From Phoronis ovalis (taxonomy: Eukaryota; Phoronida; Phoronidae): DNA of 10,454 bases. Shown in pieces: positions 1 through 8,187 of this stretch. The translations under genes were made by a program, and so were the position numbers. The notes below the pieces were generated by a model that had not been told where the DNA came from, did no database searches, and saw nothing but the letters and a program-made list of their open reading frames with translations. Within the stretch, counting starts at the first letter, position 1. Every line of letters begins with the position of its first letter. Location of the stretch: NCBI GenBank assembly GCA_028565635.1, contig JAOXYB010063489.1, forward strand, positions 1 through 10,454, written 5' to 3'.

Positions 1-939
1 AAGAACCATTCAATAGATATTCATTAGATTGTTCTACTTTATAATGATATTACAAATGTAACACCCTTTTTCTGATGCTTTTCAAAAAAGCTTCATGATA
101 TTAGTGACTGAAACAGATTAAAACTTGATCAGTATTTGCTCAAGAATAAATATAACATTCAAAGGGCATTTTCACAATATAGATTATGGGTGAACTAGTT
201 ACGGGTTGTAGAAATCAATTTTGCCCCAGATTCATATATGTTTTTTTTGTTTCTTCTTAAGTAAATGAAACGTAAATGTGAACAAATGAAACCACCATAC
301 TAATACAGTTAGTGAAATGGAACAAAAGAGCACTGGAGACATTCTCTAAATATAAGCGAACTTGAAATTGCTTTAAATTATAAGATATCCTGCTATTGAG
401 CAACCGGCAAGTAAATTCTAGTTATCCTAAGCTTAAACGCGTCTGCAAATAATTTAAATAATAATATAGAAGTAAGATGAGGAAGTTATGAATAACCCTA
501 CTGAATAGGTAGTGTCGAGGTTATAGACCAGGTCAACCGTGATAGGGGAGTAGAAAATAAATACATAACAAAAACAAAAAAAAACACACTTTCTTATAAT
601 TTACGAGACCTAATTCTTCTTACTCTAGATCTAGAACGCATCTTTAGTGACCTTGGCAGTGATATTTGTTTCGATATACCCATGTATGCATGATTGTACT
701 AAGCTATTGTTACTGCGCTCAGCTACATGATGTTGCTAAAGAGGATATTTGCTTAAGTTTTGCTACATCAGTGTACTGTGTCCGTAATTATATATACCTA
801 AGGAAAATAATAAAAATAGTATTTCGAAGAACAAGAATTTCAAAAACAGCTTATTACAATTGTATTTAATCGTATTTTGGGTTTAATAAGGAACATTGTA
901 CCAAATCAAGTAACTACAGATTGTTTCCGTTTTGTTCCT
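1..939. other. No gene or element supported
   Basis: This is AT-rich sequence with an A-rich run at about 568-588. The open frame at 666-869 (67 residues) lacks an ATG start, has a low-complexity composition for this DNA, and has no supporting signal. I see no RNA gene. Confidence 0.5.
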
Positions 940-1211
940 CATAGGTAATTACACTACAGTGAAATCTTTACACTTGGCCAAGAGTAATTGTACATATTTT
1001 TTAAAATCTCCGGAGCCAAAAAAATGTTAAAATTTATGAAACTAAATGTTTTATTTTGTTTTCATGAGTACCTTCATAGGTAATTACACTACAGTGAAAT
1101 CTTTACACTTGGCCAAGAGTAATTGTACACATTTTTTAAAATCTCCGGAGCCAAAAAAATTTAACATTTATATGAGATTAAATCTTTTATTTTGTTTGTT
1201 TGAGTACCTTC
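940..1211. repeat. Two-copy tandem repeat, 135-bp period
   Basis: Unit 1 (940-1074) and unit 2 (1075-1211) are head to tail. The first 86 bases of each, from CATAGGTAATTACACTACAG to GGAGCCAAAAAAAT, differ by about one base (TACATA versus TACACA). The remaining 50 or so bases differ at about 8 positions and one indel. The period is a multiple of three, and one frame is open across the conserved part in both units (sharing KSLHLAKSN), but unit 1 stops soon after. Both conserved parts follow a T-rich tract ending in ATAG, resembling a splice acceptor. Confidence 0.85.
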
Positions 1212-3678
1212 TGTTTACGAATATCCATCTATTATTGGATTATTGGAATGTTAGCTTGAACAATTTGAGATTTAGGAGTTAACGGTAGCTCTATAATTCA
1301 CAAACTTCTATTCAACAAGCCATAATGTGAAGATGCTCAAACAGTAACAAATGCAGACGTTATTCACGTTAGTATCACTACAGACTAATAAAAAGTATTA
1401 AACTAACTGTTACATATGCCCATGATTACCCCTTGTCATTTGAATTCAAGATCCAACCCATCTATGCAATCTGAATTGACAAGTAGATAAACATATCACT
1501 CTTGCCTGCGAGTGTTCACTCATGTTTGTACAAAAAATATAGCAACCATTTTGTATAATATGTCATTCTATGCGTACAGTAGTTATAGTCCTGCATGGTT
1601 GATTACGAGCAACATTCACAATATATTATACAAATTATATAGTGACCAGACTCCTGAATCATATTGTACATTATTTGGATGGTAGATTAAAGGAAGATAA
1701 GATATGTCAAACTAATTCTTTTCTTCATATTGAAGTTAATTTCCTTATGCCAAGCTTAACACATTGCCGGTTGGTGTTAAGTTAACTAGATATTTCAAAG
1801 TTATTGCTTATTTATAAGTTAGTTTTTGCTGTTAGCAATATTATTTTAATGACAAAAGAAATTTTATTTATTCCCGCTTGTATAAATTTCCTAGAAATGT
1901 AGAGTTGAAAAAGTAGGTCATGAATATATGTAGCCTTTATTTACTTACTACACTATCTATGATAGATTTATTAGGAAGTACGTTTGTTCAAGAGGCTTCT
2001 ACATTTATATATGGCAATAAACTATACACACGCATTTGTTTGAATGGCATCAGCAATCCTCTAAAGAGCTAACATTGTTTTCTAATGTAGGTTTTTATAA
2101 CCCGGTATTTTAATTGTTTTCGGCTTGATACAGGCAACGTAAAGTAGAGTTTTCTCTGAACCAATTGTCTAAGATTTGTTTTCCTACAAACAGTTCTTCC
2201 ACAATTTATTTAAATCAAAACCCTGATCCACTCAGCTTACTCAATGATCCTTTAGCATGTCACTTTGATAAAAAAAAAACACGAGTCACTCTACTAAACT
2301 GCTAAAACAGCGAACATAACCGCTCATCTATTTTATAATCCTCATGCACCCTTGACGCAAACTTCAGTTTCCCGTTCATCAATGGTTGGGAGAAGGTTCC
2401 CTAAATTTCTTATTTCAAATTATTCCACCATCCCACCATAGAGCACTTGTATTTAAAAAAAATGTTTAACATACATTACAGCTTGCCGTTAAGGAACCAA
2501 TGTTTGCTTTGGTACTGATAGACAGTATTTTATACAAAATTTAATCAGACTATCGCTATTCAGTAAGTGATAAAGGGTTTAAATTATTATGATACGAATA
2601 AGAATTACTGTACCAATATGTACACACCCCTCTTAATATAAATTAAAATCAAATTATACATCAGCAATTTATGTATGACATACAGAATCTTTCTATATTT
2701 TCTACTATTATACAGAAGAACACTGGTGTTCTATTACTCCTACAAAAAGAGGTTTAAGCTAAGTTTTAAGCATGCAACTGGTAAAACATTCTAGAAAAAC
2801 AAATTGTCTTATAGCCATGTTACATACGTGTATACCGAACAAAGCAGGTTCTAATTCCTTACACAACGCGCGTGCGTACAAGGATGTGTAATCCTACATA
2901 ATACACTATGAATCCGCCATATTCATCTCCCCCATCATCACGTGTACGTGTACGATACAATAAATATGTGAAACGTGATTGATAATTTGCGATTTCATAA
3001 TAGCAGCACAGAACGTTAAGTGCAAGTCACGTGATTTCATGTGGAAACTGTTCGACGGCCGTGTCTAACATATATGTAACATAGCTCGCATTATGGTTTT
3101 ATCCTGACCAGGGGATAACCCCGAGGTTTTACGCGACGGTTCTATCTGATTAATATTGTACTATATAGCTTATATTGCATATCACACCGAACTGGAAAAA
3201 TGCTATTACCATATTTGTAAAATATTTACCTCATAATTCATATTGAAGGTATGCGTGTGTTTATGCATATTTTTAGGGGGAGAGGAGTTGGTACAGCTAT
3301 TATGGTTACCTAGCCAGTTTTCAATCACATAGTTAAGAACGTTGTAACGGTTGTAATTGCGAAGAATTATTCCCAGTAAACCCGGCTAATGGCTAATTCA
3401 AATCCTTTAGTTTCTCTTGGTTTCATCAAGTTTCTGTTTTTAATTAAACTTACCTTAGTTTAGCTGTGTGATTCACAAATATCTCGGACGGTACCTTGAC
3501 CTGAATTTTCTTAACGTGCTTATGGCCCACAATACATTATCTCTGAACGTAATATTAATATTTGATATGTTAAGATAAGCTTTCTATCTACGCAAACAGT
3601 TTCTGTCATGAGACACATTGGTTACAATTTTTTTTCGATAAACACTTTGTATTAAGAATACTCAGAAACAGCAGCGTC
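1212..3678. other. Gene-free stretch; only the E-box pair noted
   Basis: There is no open frame of note on either strand, and no recognisable RNA gene or repeat array. Short A and T runs (for example about 2271-2280) are scattered through it. It could be intergenic or a long intron. Confidence 0.5.
2939..3034. promoter_or_regulatory. Pair of E-box palindromes
   Basis: CACGTG occurs at 2939-2944, followed by GTACGTGTAC. The 8-bp palindrome TCACGTGA occurs at 3027-3034. The neighbourhood (about 2860-3065) has more CpG than the rest of the window, including CGCGCGTGCG and GACGGCCG, and CCGCCAT resembling a YY1 site. This could be an enhancer or promoter for a gene whose exons are not visible. 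bHLH proteins of the MYC, USF and TFEB types bind such sites, but occupancy here is speculation. Confidence 0.25.
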
Positions 3679-3778
3679 ATACTAATTTTGATGGAACTGG
3701 ACACTATTGCGAAATGTACTTCGATAAAACGTTTAATATCCAGTTTCCAGGCAACACTATTTTAGTTCATACTTTAAA
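3679..3778. repeat. Left inverted-repeat arm
   Basis: It begins ATACTAATTTTG and ends ACTTTAAA, and pairs with 5335-5428. A partial third copy of the inner end, TTAGTTCATACTTA, appears in direct orientation at about 4150-4163. Confidence 0.6.
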
Positions 3779-4194
3779 CAGACACATTTATTATTATTAT
3801 TTGTAACATAAGTGGTAATATGTTCCTCAGGTGGACTTGAAATGCTGAACATTTGAATCAATGCTAAAACTTTTAGTCTTCGAACTCTCGGAATCAAGTA
3901 TTTTCTACCAGATAGCGCTGCATTTGTTTTAACCCGAGAGGGGAGACTCGGTGCATTAACACACTATCTAGCTAGATAACACCCTTTAACATATTATTTA
4001 ATTTAAAATATTCCCACAATCTACATGACAGTTAGATTATAAATAGTTCCGTTTCAGAACTATCTTTATTCTAATTCTAATATTTGAAAACAACTTTTAA
4101 TTTAGTTCGCTGTTTTTTTTTTTGATAAACTACAGCTAGATAACAAACATTAGTTCATACTTATGTGGTTTTAAACTATCAGCCTTCAGTATTT
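3779..4194. other. Left interior of the inverted-repeat element, no gene
   Basis: It contains a short TTA microsatellite (about 3788-3801) and a T run at about 4111-4122. TAGCTAGATAAC at about 3968-3979 is nearly repeated as CAGCTAGATAAC at about 4133-4144. No coding frame is supported. Confidence 0.45.
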
Positions 4195-4335
4195 CCGTGC
4201 AATATATTATCGTGTTGCACGGGGTCAAGCAGGACGCGAAGAGAATATTGTACACCCTGGGATCATATTGTACGCTCTGGAAACGAGGCCGTGCAATATT
4301 TTATCATGTTGCACGGCCTATATTGTATGTTGCCA
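4195..4335. repeat. Cluster of related palindromes and 20-bp repeats
   Basis: Two hairpins are homologous to each other. One is CCGTGCAA with TTGCACGG (4195-4222, 12-base loop). The other is an 11-bp stem, AGGCCGTGCAA with TTGCACGGCCT (4286-4319). Their shared 28 bases match at 26 positions, 94 bp apart. Between them are two adjacent 20-bp units (4241-4260 and 4261-4280) with the core ATATTGTAC and ending CTGG. A further ATATTGTA follows at about 4320. The elements are variants of one motif, GTRCAATAT, in both orientations. The local sequence is less AT-rich than its surroundings. Open frames running through it reflect these repeats and are not supported as genes. Confidence 0.7.
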
Positions 4336-4586
4336 TGCGGCAAGGAACATTGGGCGGATTCAAAAATTACATCGTTTTACATAATAAAGCGACACAATGT
4401 CCTCTATATGTACTAAAAGCCTATTTAACACTGAAACGTACACCTTTTTGAAGCCGCGGGAAAAATCCTTCATCTAAAATCCATTAAATATCCTACTTGT
4501 TTTACGAGCAACGCAGCATATTTAAAGAGCAATGCGAAGACAGTTCCATCTCAGTTACTTTTACCAGACGATAAAATGGAACCTGA

Positions 4587-4826
4587 ACAAGCTATGTCAC
4601 GCTTTCATTTTCATCAAATATTGAGATATCTGATTTACTTTTGAATAAGGACTCTGATGGCGCAAGGAAGAGTACAACATTTTCGACAGAGGTTTTCCGC
4701 GCTTCTCGAGCTGAAAAAAAGTTGGAGACGAACATCGAAACAATGGAAAAGCAAGTTCTTAATGACATTCTTGCCAAGTTTACTTGGAAGCAAGGACCTC
4801 CACTGGACAAATGTACAAACAAATAA
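4587..4826 (+). CDS. Possible 3'-terminal coding exon or gene remnant, unrecognised product
   Basis: One frame is open from 4587 (after a TGA at 4584-4586) to a TAA at 4824-4826. From 4641 it reads as a soluble, charged protein tail of about 61 residues, including ASRAEKKLETNIETMEKQV, a likely helix or short coiled coil, then WKQGPPLDKC near the end. There is no convincing ATG near the beginning, so it would have to be a spliced last exon or a relic. Candidate acceptors after T-rich stretches are AAG at about 4590 and GAG at 4625. An AATAAA follows 22 nt after the stop. A second plus-strand frame (4657-4848) and a minus-strand frame (4592-4822) overlap it; neither looks protein-like. I do not recognise the family. 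It lies within the 3679-5428 inverted repeats, so it could be cargo of that element. Confidence 0.3.
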   Translation, partial: TSYVTLSFSSNIEISDLLLNKDSDGARKSTTFSTEVFRASRAEKKLETNIETMEKQVLNDILAKFTWKQGPPLDKCTNK

Positions 4827-4847
4827 CCCTTCTTCTGGTTCTAATTG

Positions 4848-4898
4848 AATAAAACTGTAAAACTTTAATTTGCCCAAACCTCATGTGTTATTTTGTTC
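4848..4898 (+). terminator. Candidate poly(A) signal with downstream GT-rich region
   Basis: AATAAA at 4848-4853 is followed about 28 nt later by the GT-rich stretch TGTGTTATTTTGTT (about 4883-4896), the usual layout of an animal cleavage and polyadenylation site. It lies 22 nt after the stop of the open frame ending at 4826, which is the main support for that frame. In AT-rich DNA a lone AATAAA is common, so the evidence is modest. Confidence 0.35.
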
Positions 4899-4959
4899 CA
4901 TACAATTCATTAAATGTTATCCAATCATCCCGTACAGTGCTTTATCAAACTGCCGCTGG

Positions 4960-5184
4960 AATAGACTATTTGCATGCACTTGAGGGCGCTACAGTCAGAC
5001 CTTTTCGGACCCTTTCAATACCATTGACCTTTAGTTACCCACAAAAGTTGTCTTTTTTTATTTTGACTTTAGAAAACCTTTAACATGTGAACATTTAACA
5101 AAATAAAACAATATTAATACACAGTACTGGGATCGTTTGGGTTTGAGACTGGTAGCTCCACCAAGTAAATGCAAATAGTCTATT
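4960..5184. mobile_element. MITE-like 225-bp element with inverted termini of about 40 bp
   Basis: The ends are a perfect 16-bp inverted repeat, AATAGACTATTTGCAT (4960-4975) and its inverse (5169-5184). The match continues inward with few changes (ACTTG, GG, GCTAC, AGTC) to about 4999 and 5142. There is no open frame inside. Size and structure fit a non-autonomous DNA transposon (MITE), but I see no clear target-site duplication. It is nested inside the 3679-5428 element and its left arm overlaps the 50-bp dispersed repeat. Confidence 0.55.
4971..5020. repeat. 50-bp dispersed repeat, copy 1
   Basis: This segment starts TGCATGCACTTGAGGGCGCT and ends CCCTTTCAATA. It matches 6734-6783 at 49 of 50 positions, and the match breaks sharply at both ends. 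This copy overlaps the left inverted arm of the 225-bp element at 4960-5184. It contains GAGGGCGCTA, which resembles the second half of a CTCF core and also the GGCGCT termini common in animal transposons. Confidence 0.8.
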
Positions 5185-5334
5185 GCGGGAACCAATAATT
5201 TATTCATTTTTACCGCACTATGCAGTATGGACCTCGTGCACAGAACCAGTTAACAACTAACAATCATTCGCGGATTTACAAAGAAGAAACAAACTTTTCA
5301 AACTTTCCAAGGCTTTAAATACTTGAAATTGAGT

Positions 5335-5428
5335 TTTAAAGTATGAACTAACCTGTGGCCTCCAGCAACAAACGTTTTTTCGAACACTATTTCGCCATAT
5401 TGTTCAGTTACCCGACCAATATTTGTAT
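5335..5428. repeat. Right inverted-repeat arm
   Basis: It begins TTTAAAGTATGAACTAA (5335-5351, exact inverse of 3762-3778) and ends CAATATTTGTAT. It is about 6 bases shorter than the left arm owing to small gaps. Confidence 0.6.
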
Positions 5429-5787
5429 ATTATATTGCGACTAACCTATAATTATGCACTATTTCCATAACATATATAACCGGAAATTAGACCTGAACGT
5501 GTGACTGGAATGCACCCATTATTACTAACATGTCATTAGAAACGAACCGTTTCTATATATCTTTTGGCATAAAAATATTAATCTCCAATATATCTCAATA
5601 TTCTTCGTAGTCAGGTTTCTACTGTAGCCTTCAAAGATGGAAGTAAATGTATAATCCATGCACGCCACATGTTTTTCATTTTTAAATACCGCTTATAACT
5701 GAGCAATTGTTAAAAAAACAAATTTATTCAAGCAAAACTAAACTACGAGTTCTTGTGCACATTAACTAAATCCAACCATAAAGCGAA
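5429..5787. other. Spacer between the inverted-repeat element and copy A
   Basis: There is no open frame or repeat relationship that I can see. One compact hairpin, TAGAAACG with CGTTTCTA around a 3-base loop, lies at 5537-5555 and is near what chance allows. Confidence 0.45.
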
Positions 5788-6734
5788 AACATAAACTTTA
5801 ACTAGTACGTTTATACGACCTAAATAGAACCCCTGAAGTAGCTTAGTCTGGAGGGCATATCAAGATAATAGAAATTAAGTAACTTTGCGAAGAAATCATC
5901 TTCGTGTAGGTACAACATTTTTGGTGATCTTGCATGACCTATTAGAATTTACGTGATTTACTGTAATCTTACATTTAAAAATATAGTAATCAATGCATTA
6001 TAATATTAAATAGTTACTATGTACAATATAACGCATATGAACACATATAACAAAAAATATTCTGCAACATTGAAAATATTGATCAGAATATATTTGTGCA
6101 AAACATACTGTTGTACAGACACTTCAAACATCCCCAACATATCTACAAAACTGTCACAGTACTTTACAATCCATTTTAAGCAATATATAAACACTTACAG
6201 AAAACCCAAAACATAGAGAAACATTTATTTGACAAATCTTGATCTGTATTATAAACTAAGCTAAACCCTACTTGTTGATACACTGTAATGGTAATTCTTT
6301 GACAAGTAACGCGTATTTATACATATTACGGTATCATGGTTGCTGTATGAATTAGAGTAATTTTTGCATAACAATTAGGTTGAGGGATGATACTAGTAAT
6401 ATAATACCTCGCATACACACGTCTCTATATTGCAGCAGCATGGCAAATGAACTATGCAATCATCTGTAGCAAACTTGCGTCACTAGTACTGAGGTAGCAA
6501 CAATATAGTAGTCATGGTGATCATTAATCATCTAATACATACCCACTGCACAAGTATCCATGCTCTTGCTGTAAAAGACTAGCAGGAACACATTTTCGCC
6601 GACACACACCTCTTACAGTCATACAGTACTTAAATCAAAATACTATTAACATTACCATCAGTGGTAGCGTACGGTCCTCTTGTTAACTATGGCATACATT
6701 TTGCATTTATCATTAACGTGGGCCTCCAGAACAT
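5788..6734. repeat. Tandem duplication, copy A (about 947 bp)
   Basis: This block is homologous to 6814-8588 in the same orientation, running from AACATAAACTTT at 5788 to GGCCTCCAGAACAT ending at 6734. Relative to copy B it carries about 13 extra bases (AACTAGTACGTTT, just after 5799) and lacks B's two internal blocks. No coding frame is conserved between copies. The small open frames near 6006-6216 on both strands are broken by substitutions and indels in B, so this is non-coding DNA. It may be part of a larger unit that included flank sequence of the NLR gene; that is inference. Confidence 0.85.
5853..5939. other. Nested inverted repeat in the conserved part of copy A
   Basis: An outer imperfect stem (5853-5868 GGGCATATCAAGATAA with 5925-5939 TGATCTTGCATGACC) encloses a perfect hairpin of CGAAGA (5888-5893), an AATCA loop and TCTTCG (5899-5904). 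The whole structure lies in the segment most conserved between copies A and B. Whether it folds as RNA or as DNA is unknown. Confidence 0.45.
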
Positions 6735-6783
6735 GCATGCACTTGAGGGCGCTACAGTCAGACCCTTTCGGACCCTTTCAATA
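6734..6783. repeat. 50-bp dispersed repeat, copy 2, between the A and B duplications
   Basis: The sequence is identical to 4971-5020 except for one T/C change. It lies exactly in the junction between copy A (ends 6734) and copy B (starts 6814). This copy lacks the AATAGACTATT arm found beside copy 1, so it is either a fragment of that element or an independent short unit. Confidence 0.8.
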
Positions 6784-6865
6784 TCGTGAACATTCAATTT
6801 TACATAAAAACTTAACATAAACTTTATACGACCTAAATAGAACCCCTAGGGTAGCTTAGTCTGGA

Positions 6866-6952
6866 GGGCATATCAAGATAATAGAAATCAAGTAACTTTG
6901 CGAAGAAATCATCTTCGTGTAGGTACAACATTTTTGGTTATCTTGCATGACC
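6866..6952. other. Nested inverted repeat, copy B equivalent
   Basis: This is the counterpart of the copy A structure. The outer arms are 6866-6881 and 6938-6952, and the inner hairpin is 6901-6906 with 6912-6917. One difference from A (TTATCTTG here, TGATCTTG in A) makes the outer 8-bp core CAAGATAA/TTATCTTG perfectly paired in this copy. Confidence 0.45.
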
Positions 6953-6988
6953 TATTAGAATTTACGTGATTTACTGTAGTCTGACATT

Positions 6989-7705
6989 CAAGATCAGATA
7001 CGATAACAATAAAAGTATGTTATAGTTTATAGAGCATACGTCACACTTCTAGATCACCGATTCATATTTTGTGTTATGTACCATTGTGTCTTCTTCCAGC
7101 AGGTGGCACTAGTGGAACAATGAGAAATCAGTTATAGATATATAGTTGTTTATAAAAAAGTACATGTTGGATTTGAGGATCACCATTAAATCGAGGCCGC
7201 TTTTAATAGTAGCCACCGTTGTACCAATGTTTTTTCCAGTCGGCTTTGCTTTGGCTACAAATTATTGCTGAATATGCACTGGTTTAGAAGTGCTAAGAAA
7301 TAATATCTATAAAGTAAAGGAACAGTAGGTTATTGTTGATCGTTATTACATATTGTTAGCACACGTCTTCGTATTTAATATATTGATCATACTACTTCGC
7401 AATGAAACATAGTTTGGATTTAAAATAATAGAATGAGACGAATTCCTTCGATTAATAATTAAGTGCAAGTCTTCCTTTTGGCCATGAGATGTGAGTTACG
7501 GGCAATTATCTTGCTTCTGGACGGGGATACAGACAATAAGTTAAATCAATAAGAATACATTAGTTTAGCTGGAATGTTGTTTTATTTATAGTAAATCAGA
7601 AACAAGAAAGGTGCTTCTCTGCGTACACTTTATATTGTAGAATAATTAAACATTTGTGAAAAAACGCAAATATTCTTCAAAATATGCAATACATTTCTTC
7701 GGACA
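6989..7705. mobile_element. Block of about 717 bp present only in copy B; possible insertion
   Basis: Homology to copy A stops at CTGACATT (ends 6988) and resumes at ACTTAAAAATATAG (about 7705), where A is continuous. GACATT before the block and GACACT at its end may be a 6-bp target-site duplication with one later change; the A site reads TACATT followed by TAAAAATATAG. No clear terminal inverted repeats, poly(A) tail or transposase frame is visible. A deletion of this block from copy A cannot be excluded. It contains a CTCF-like site at 7096-7111. Confidence 0.45.
7096..7111 (+). promoter_or_regulatory. CTCF-like core motif
   Basis: CCAGCAGGTGGCACTA fits the published bilaterian CTCF core consensus CCASYAGRKGGCR at every position. 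It lies in the copy-B-specific block between the duplications, upstream in plus-strand terms of the NLR 3' end. Binding is not shown by sequence alone, and CTCF is absent from some animal phyla such as cnidarians and sponges, so relevance depends on the host. Confidence 0.25.
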
Positions 7706-8036
7706 CTTAAAAATATAGCAATCGATGAATTATAATATTAAATTGTAACTATATAATATAATGCACTTATAACAAAAAAGTACTCTGCAACATTGAAAAT
7801 ATTGATTAGAATATGTTTGTACAAACATACTTTTGTACAGGGACTTCAAACATCCTCAAAATATCTACAAAACAGTCAGCCGCAGTATTTTTACAATCCA
7901 TTTTAATCAATATACAAAAACTTATAGAAAACCCATAACATAAAATAAAGAACAATTATTTCAAATATTGACAGGTGTTATAAGCTAAACTAAACCCTAC
8001 TGTAATAGTAATTCTTTGACAGATAACGCATATATA

Positions 8037-8187
8037 GCAGGTGGGATGTGATCTCCTACCGATGTATGACAATCTTTTGAGGTTAAGTGATGTGACCTCT
8101 TCCCGCCATATCAGAAATGACTGATAAAGGTCTCGAGATGAGACTGGAAGCTCTCTACCTTAAAATCCGAGATTCAGATATTGACTA
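8037..8187. other. Hairpin-rich block of about 150 bp present only in copy B
   Basis: This block has no counterpart in copy A and is more GC-rich than its flanks. Read on the plus strand it holds successive short hairpins: GGTGGGA with TCCTACC (8040-8060, 7-nt loop), GAGGTTA with TGACCTC (8079-8099, 7-nt loop), TCAG with CTGA (8111-8124) and GTCTC with GAGAC (8130-8144, 5-nt loop). Two stems need one G-U pair each. It could be an inserted short element or a structured RNA segment. No tRNA or 5S-type internal promoter box was recognised and no target-site duplication is clear. Confidence 0.35.

Larger units (their letters stand above)
3679..5428. mobile_element. Putative old transposable element bounded by inverted repeats of about 95-100 bp
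   Basis: The left arm (3679-3778) and the reverse complement of the right arm (5335-5428) align over nearly their whole length with a few small gaps. The inner 17 bases, TTAGTTCATACTTTAAA, are identical, and GCGAAAT, TTCGA, AAAACGTTT and AACTG are shared further out. Identity is roughly 70%, so the element is old. About 1.55 kb lies between the arms. No transposase was recognised and no target-site duplication is clear. The element contains the palindrome cluster, a possible terminal exon and a nested smaller element. Alternatively the arms are two oppositely oriented copies of one short repeat. Confidence 0.55.

Noticed and set aside
666-869. 67-residue open frame
   Set aside because: No ATG start, no homology I recognise, and no nearby signals; expected by chance.
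1755-1782. Hairpin CTTAACAC with GTGTTAAG
   Set aside because: An 8-bp stem with an 11-base loop is expected a few times by chance in 10 kb of AT-rich DNA, and it has no partner or context.
3320-3420. Possible tRNA gene (TTCAAATCC resembling a B box)
   Set aside because: No A box at proper spacing and no cloverleaf could be drawn.
4195-4319. Possible CRISPR-like array (two palindromic repeats with a 66-bp spacer)
   Set aside because: There are only two repeats, the spacer is long and itself internally repetitive, and the sequence is animal-like.
4165-4451. Two overlapping plus-strand open frames of 83 and 84 residues
   Set aside because: They run through the palindrome cluster, and their internal similarity (QYIIVLHG versus VQYFIMLHG) simply mirrors the DNA repeats. 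Neither has a domain or convincing composition.
4592-4822. Minus-strand open frame of 76 residues
   Set aside because: It is the antisense shadow of the more protein-like plus-strand frame, with no downstream poly(A) signal of its own that I could support.
6006-6216. Overlapping open frames on both strands in copy A
   Set aside because: Copy B (from 7706) has indels and substitutions that break both frames, and no coding pattern is conserved.
8138-8152. TGAGACTGGAAGCTC resembles the right arm of the 225-bp element (5144-5158, 14 of 15 bases)
   Set aside because: A single 15-base near-match is within chance for 10 kb, and the match does not extend.
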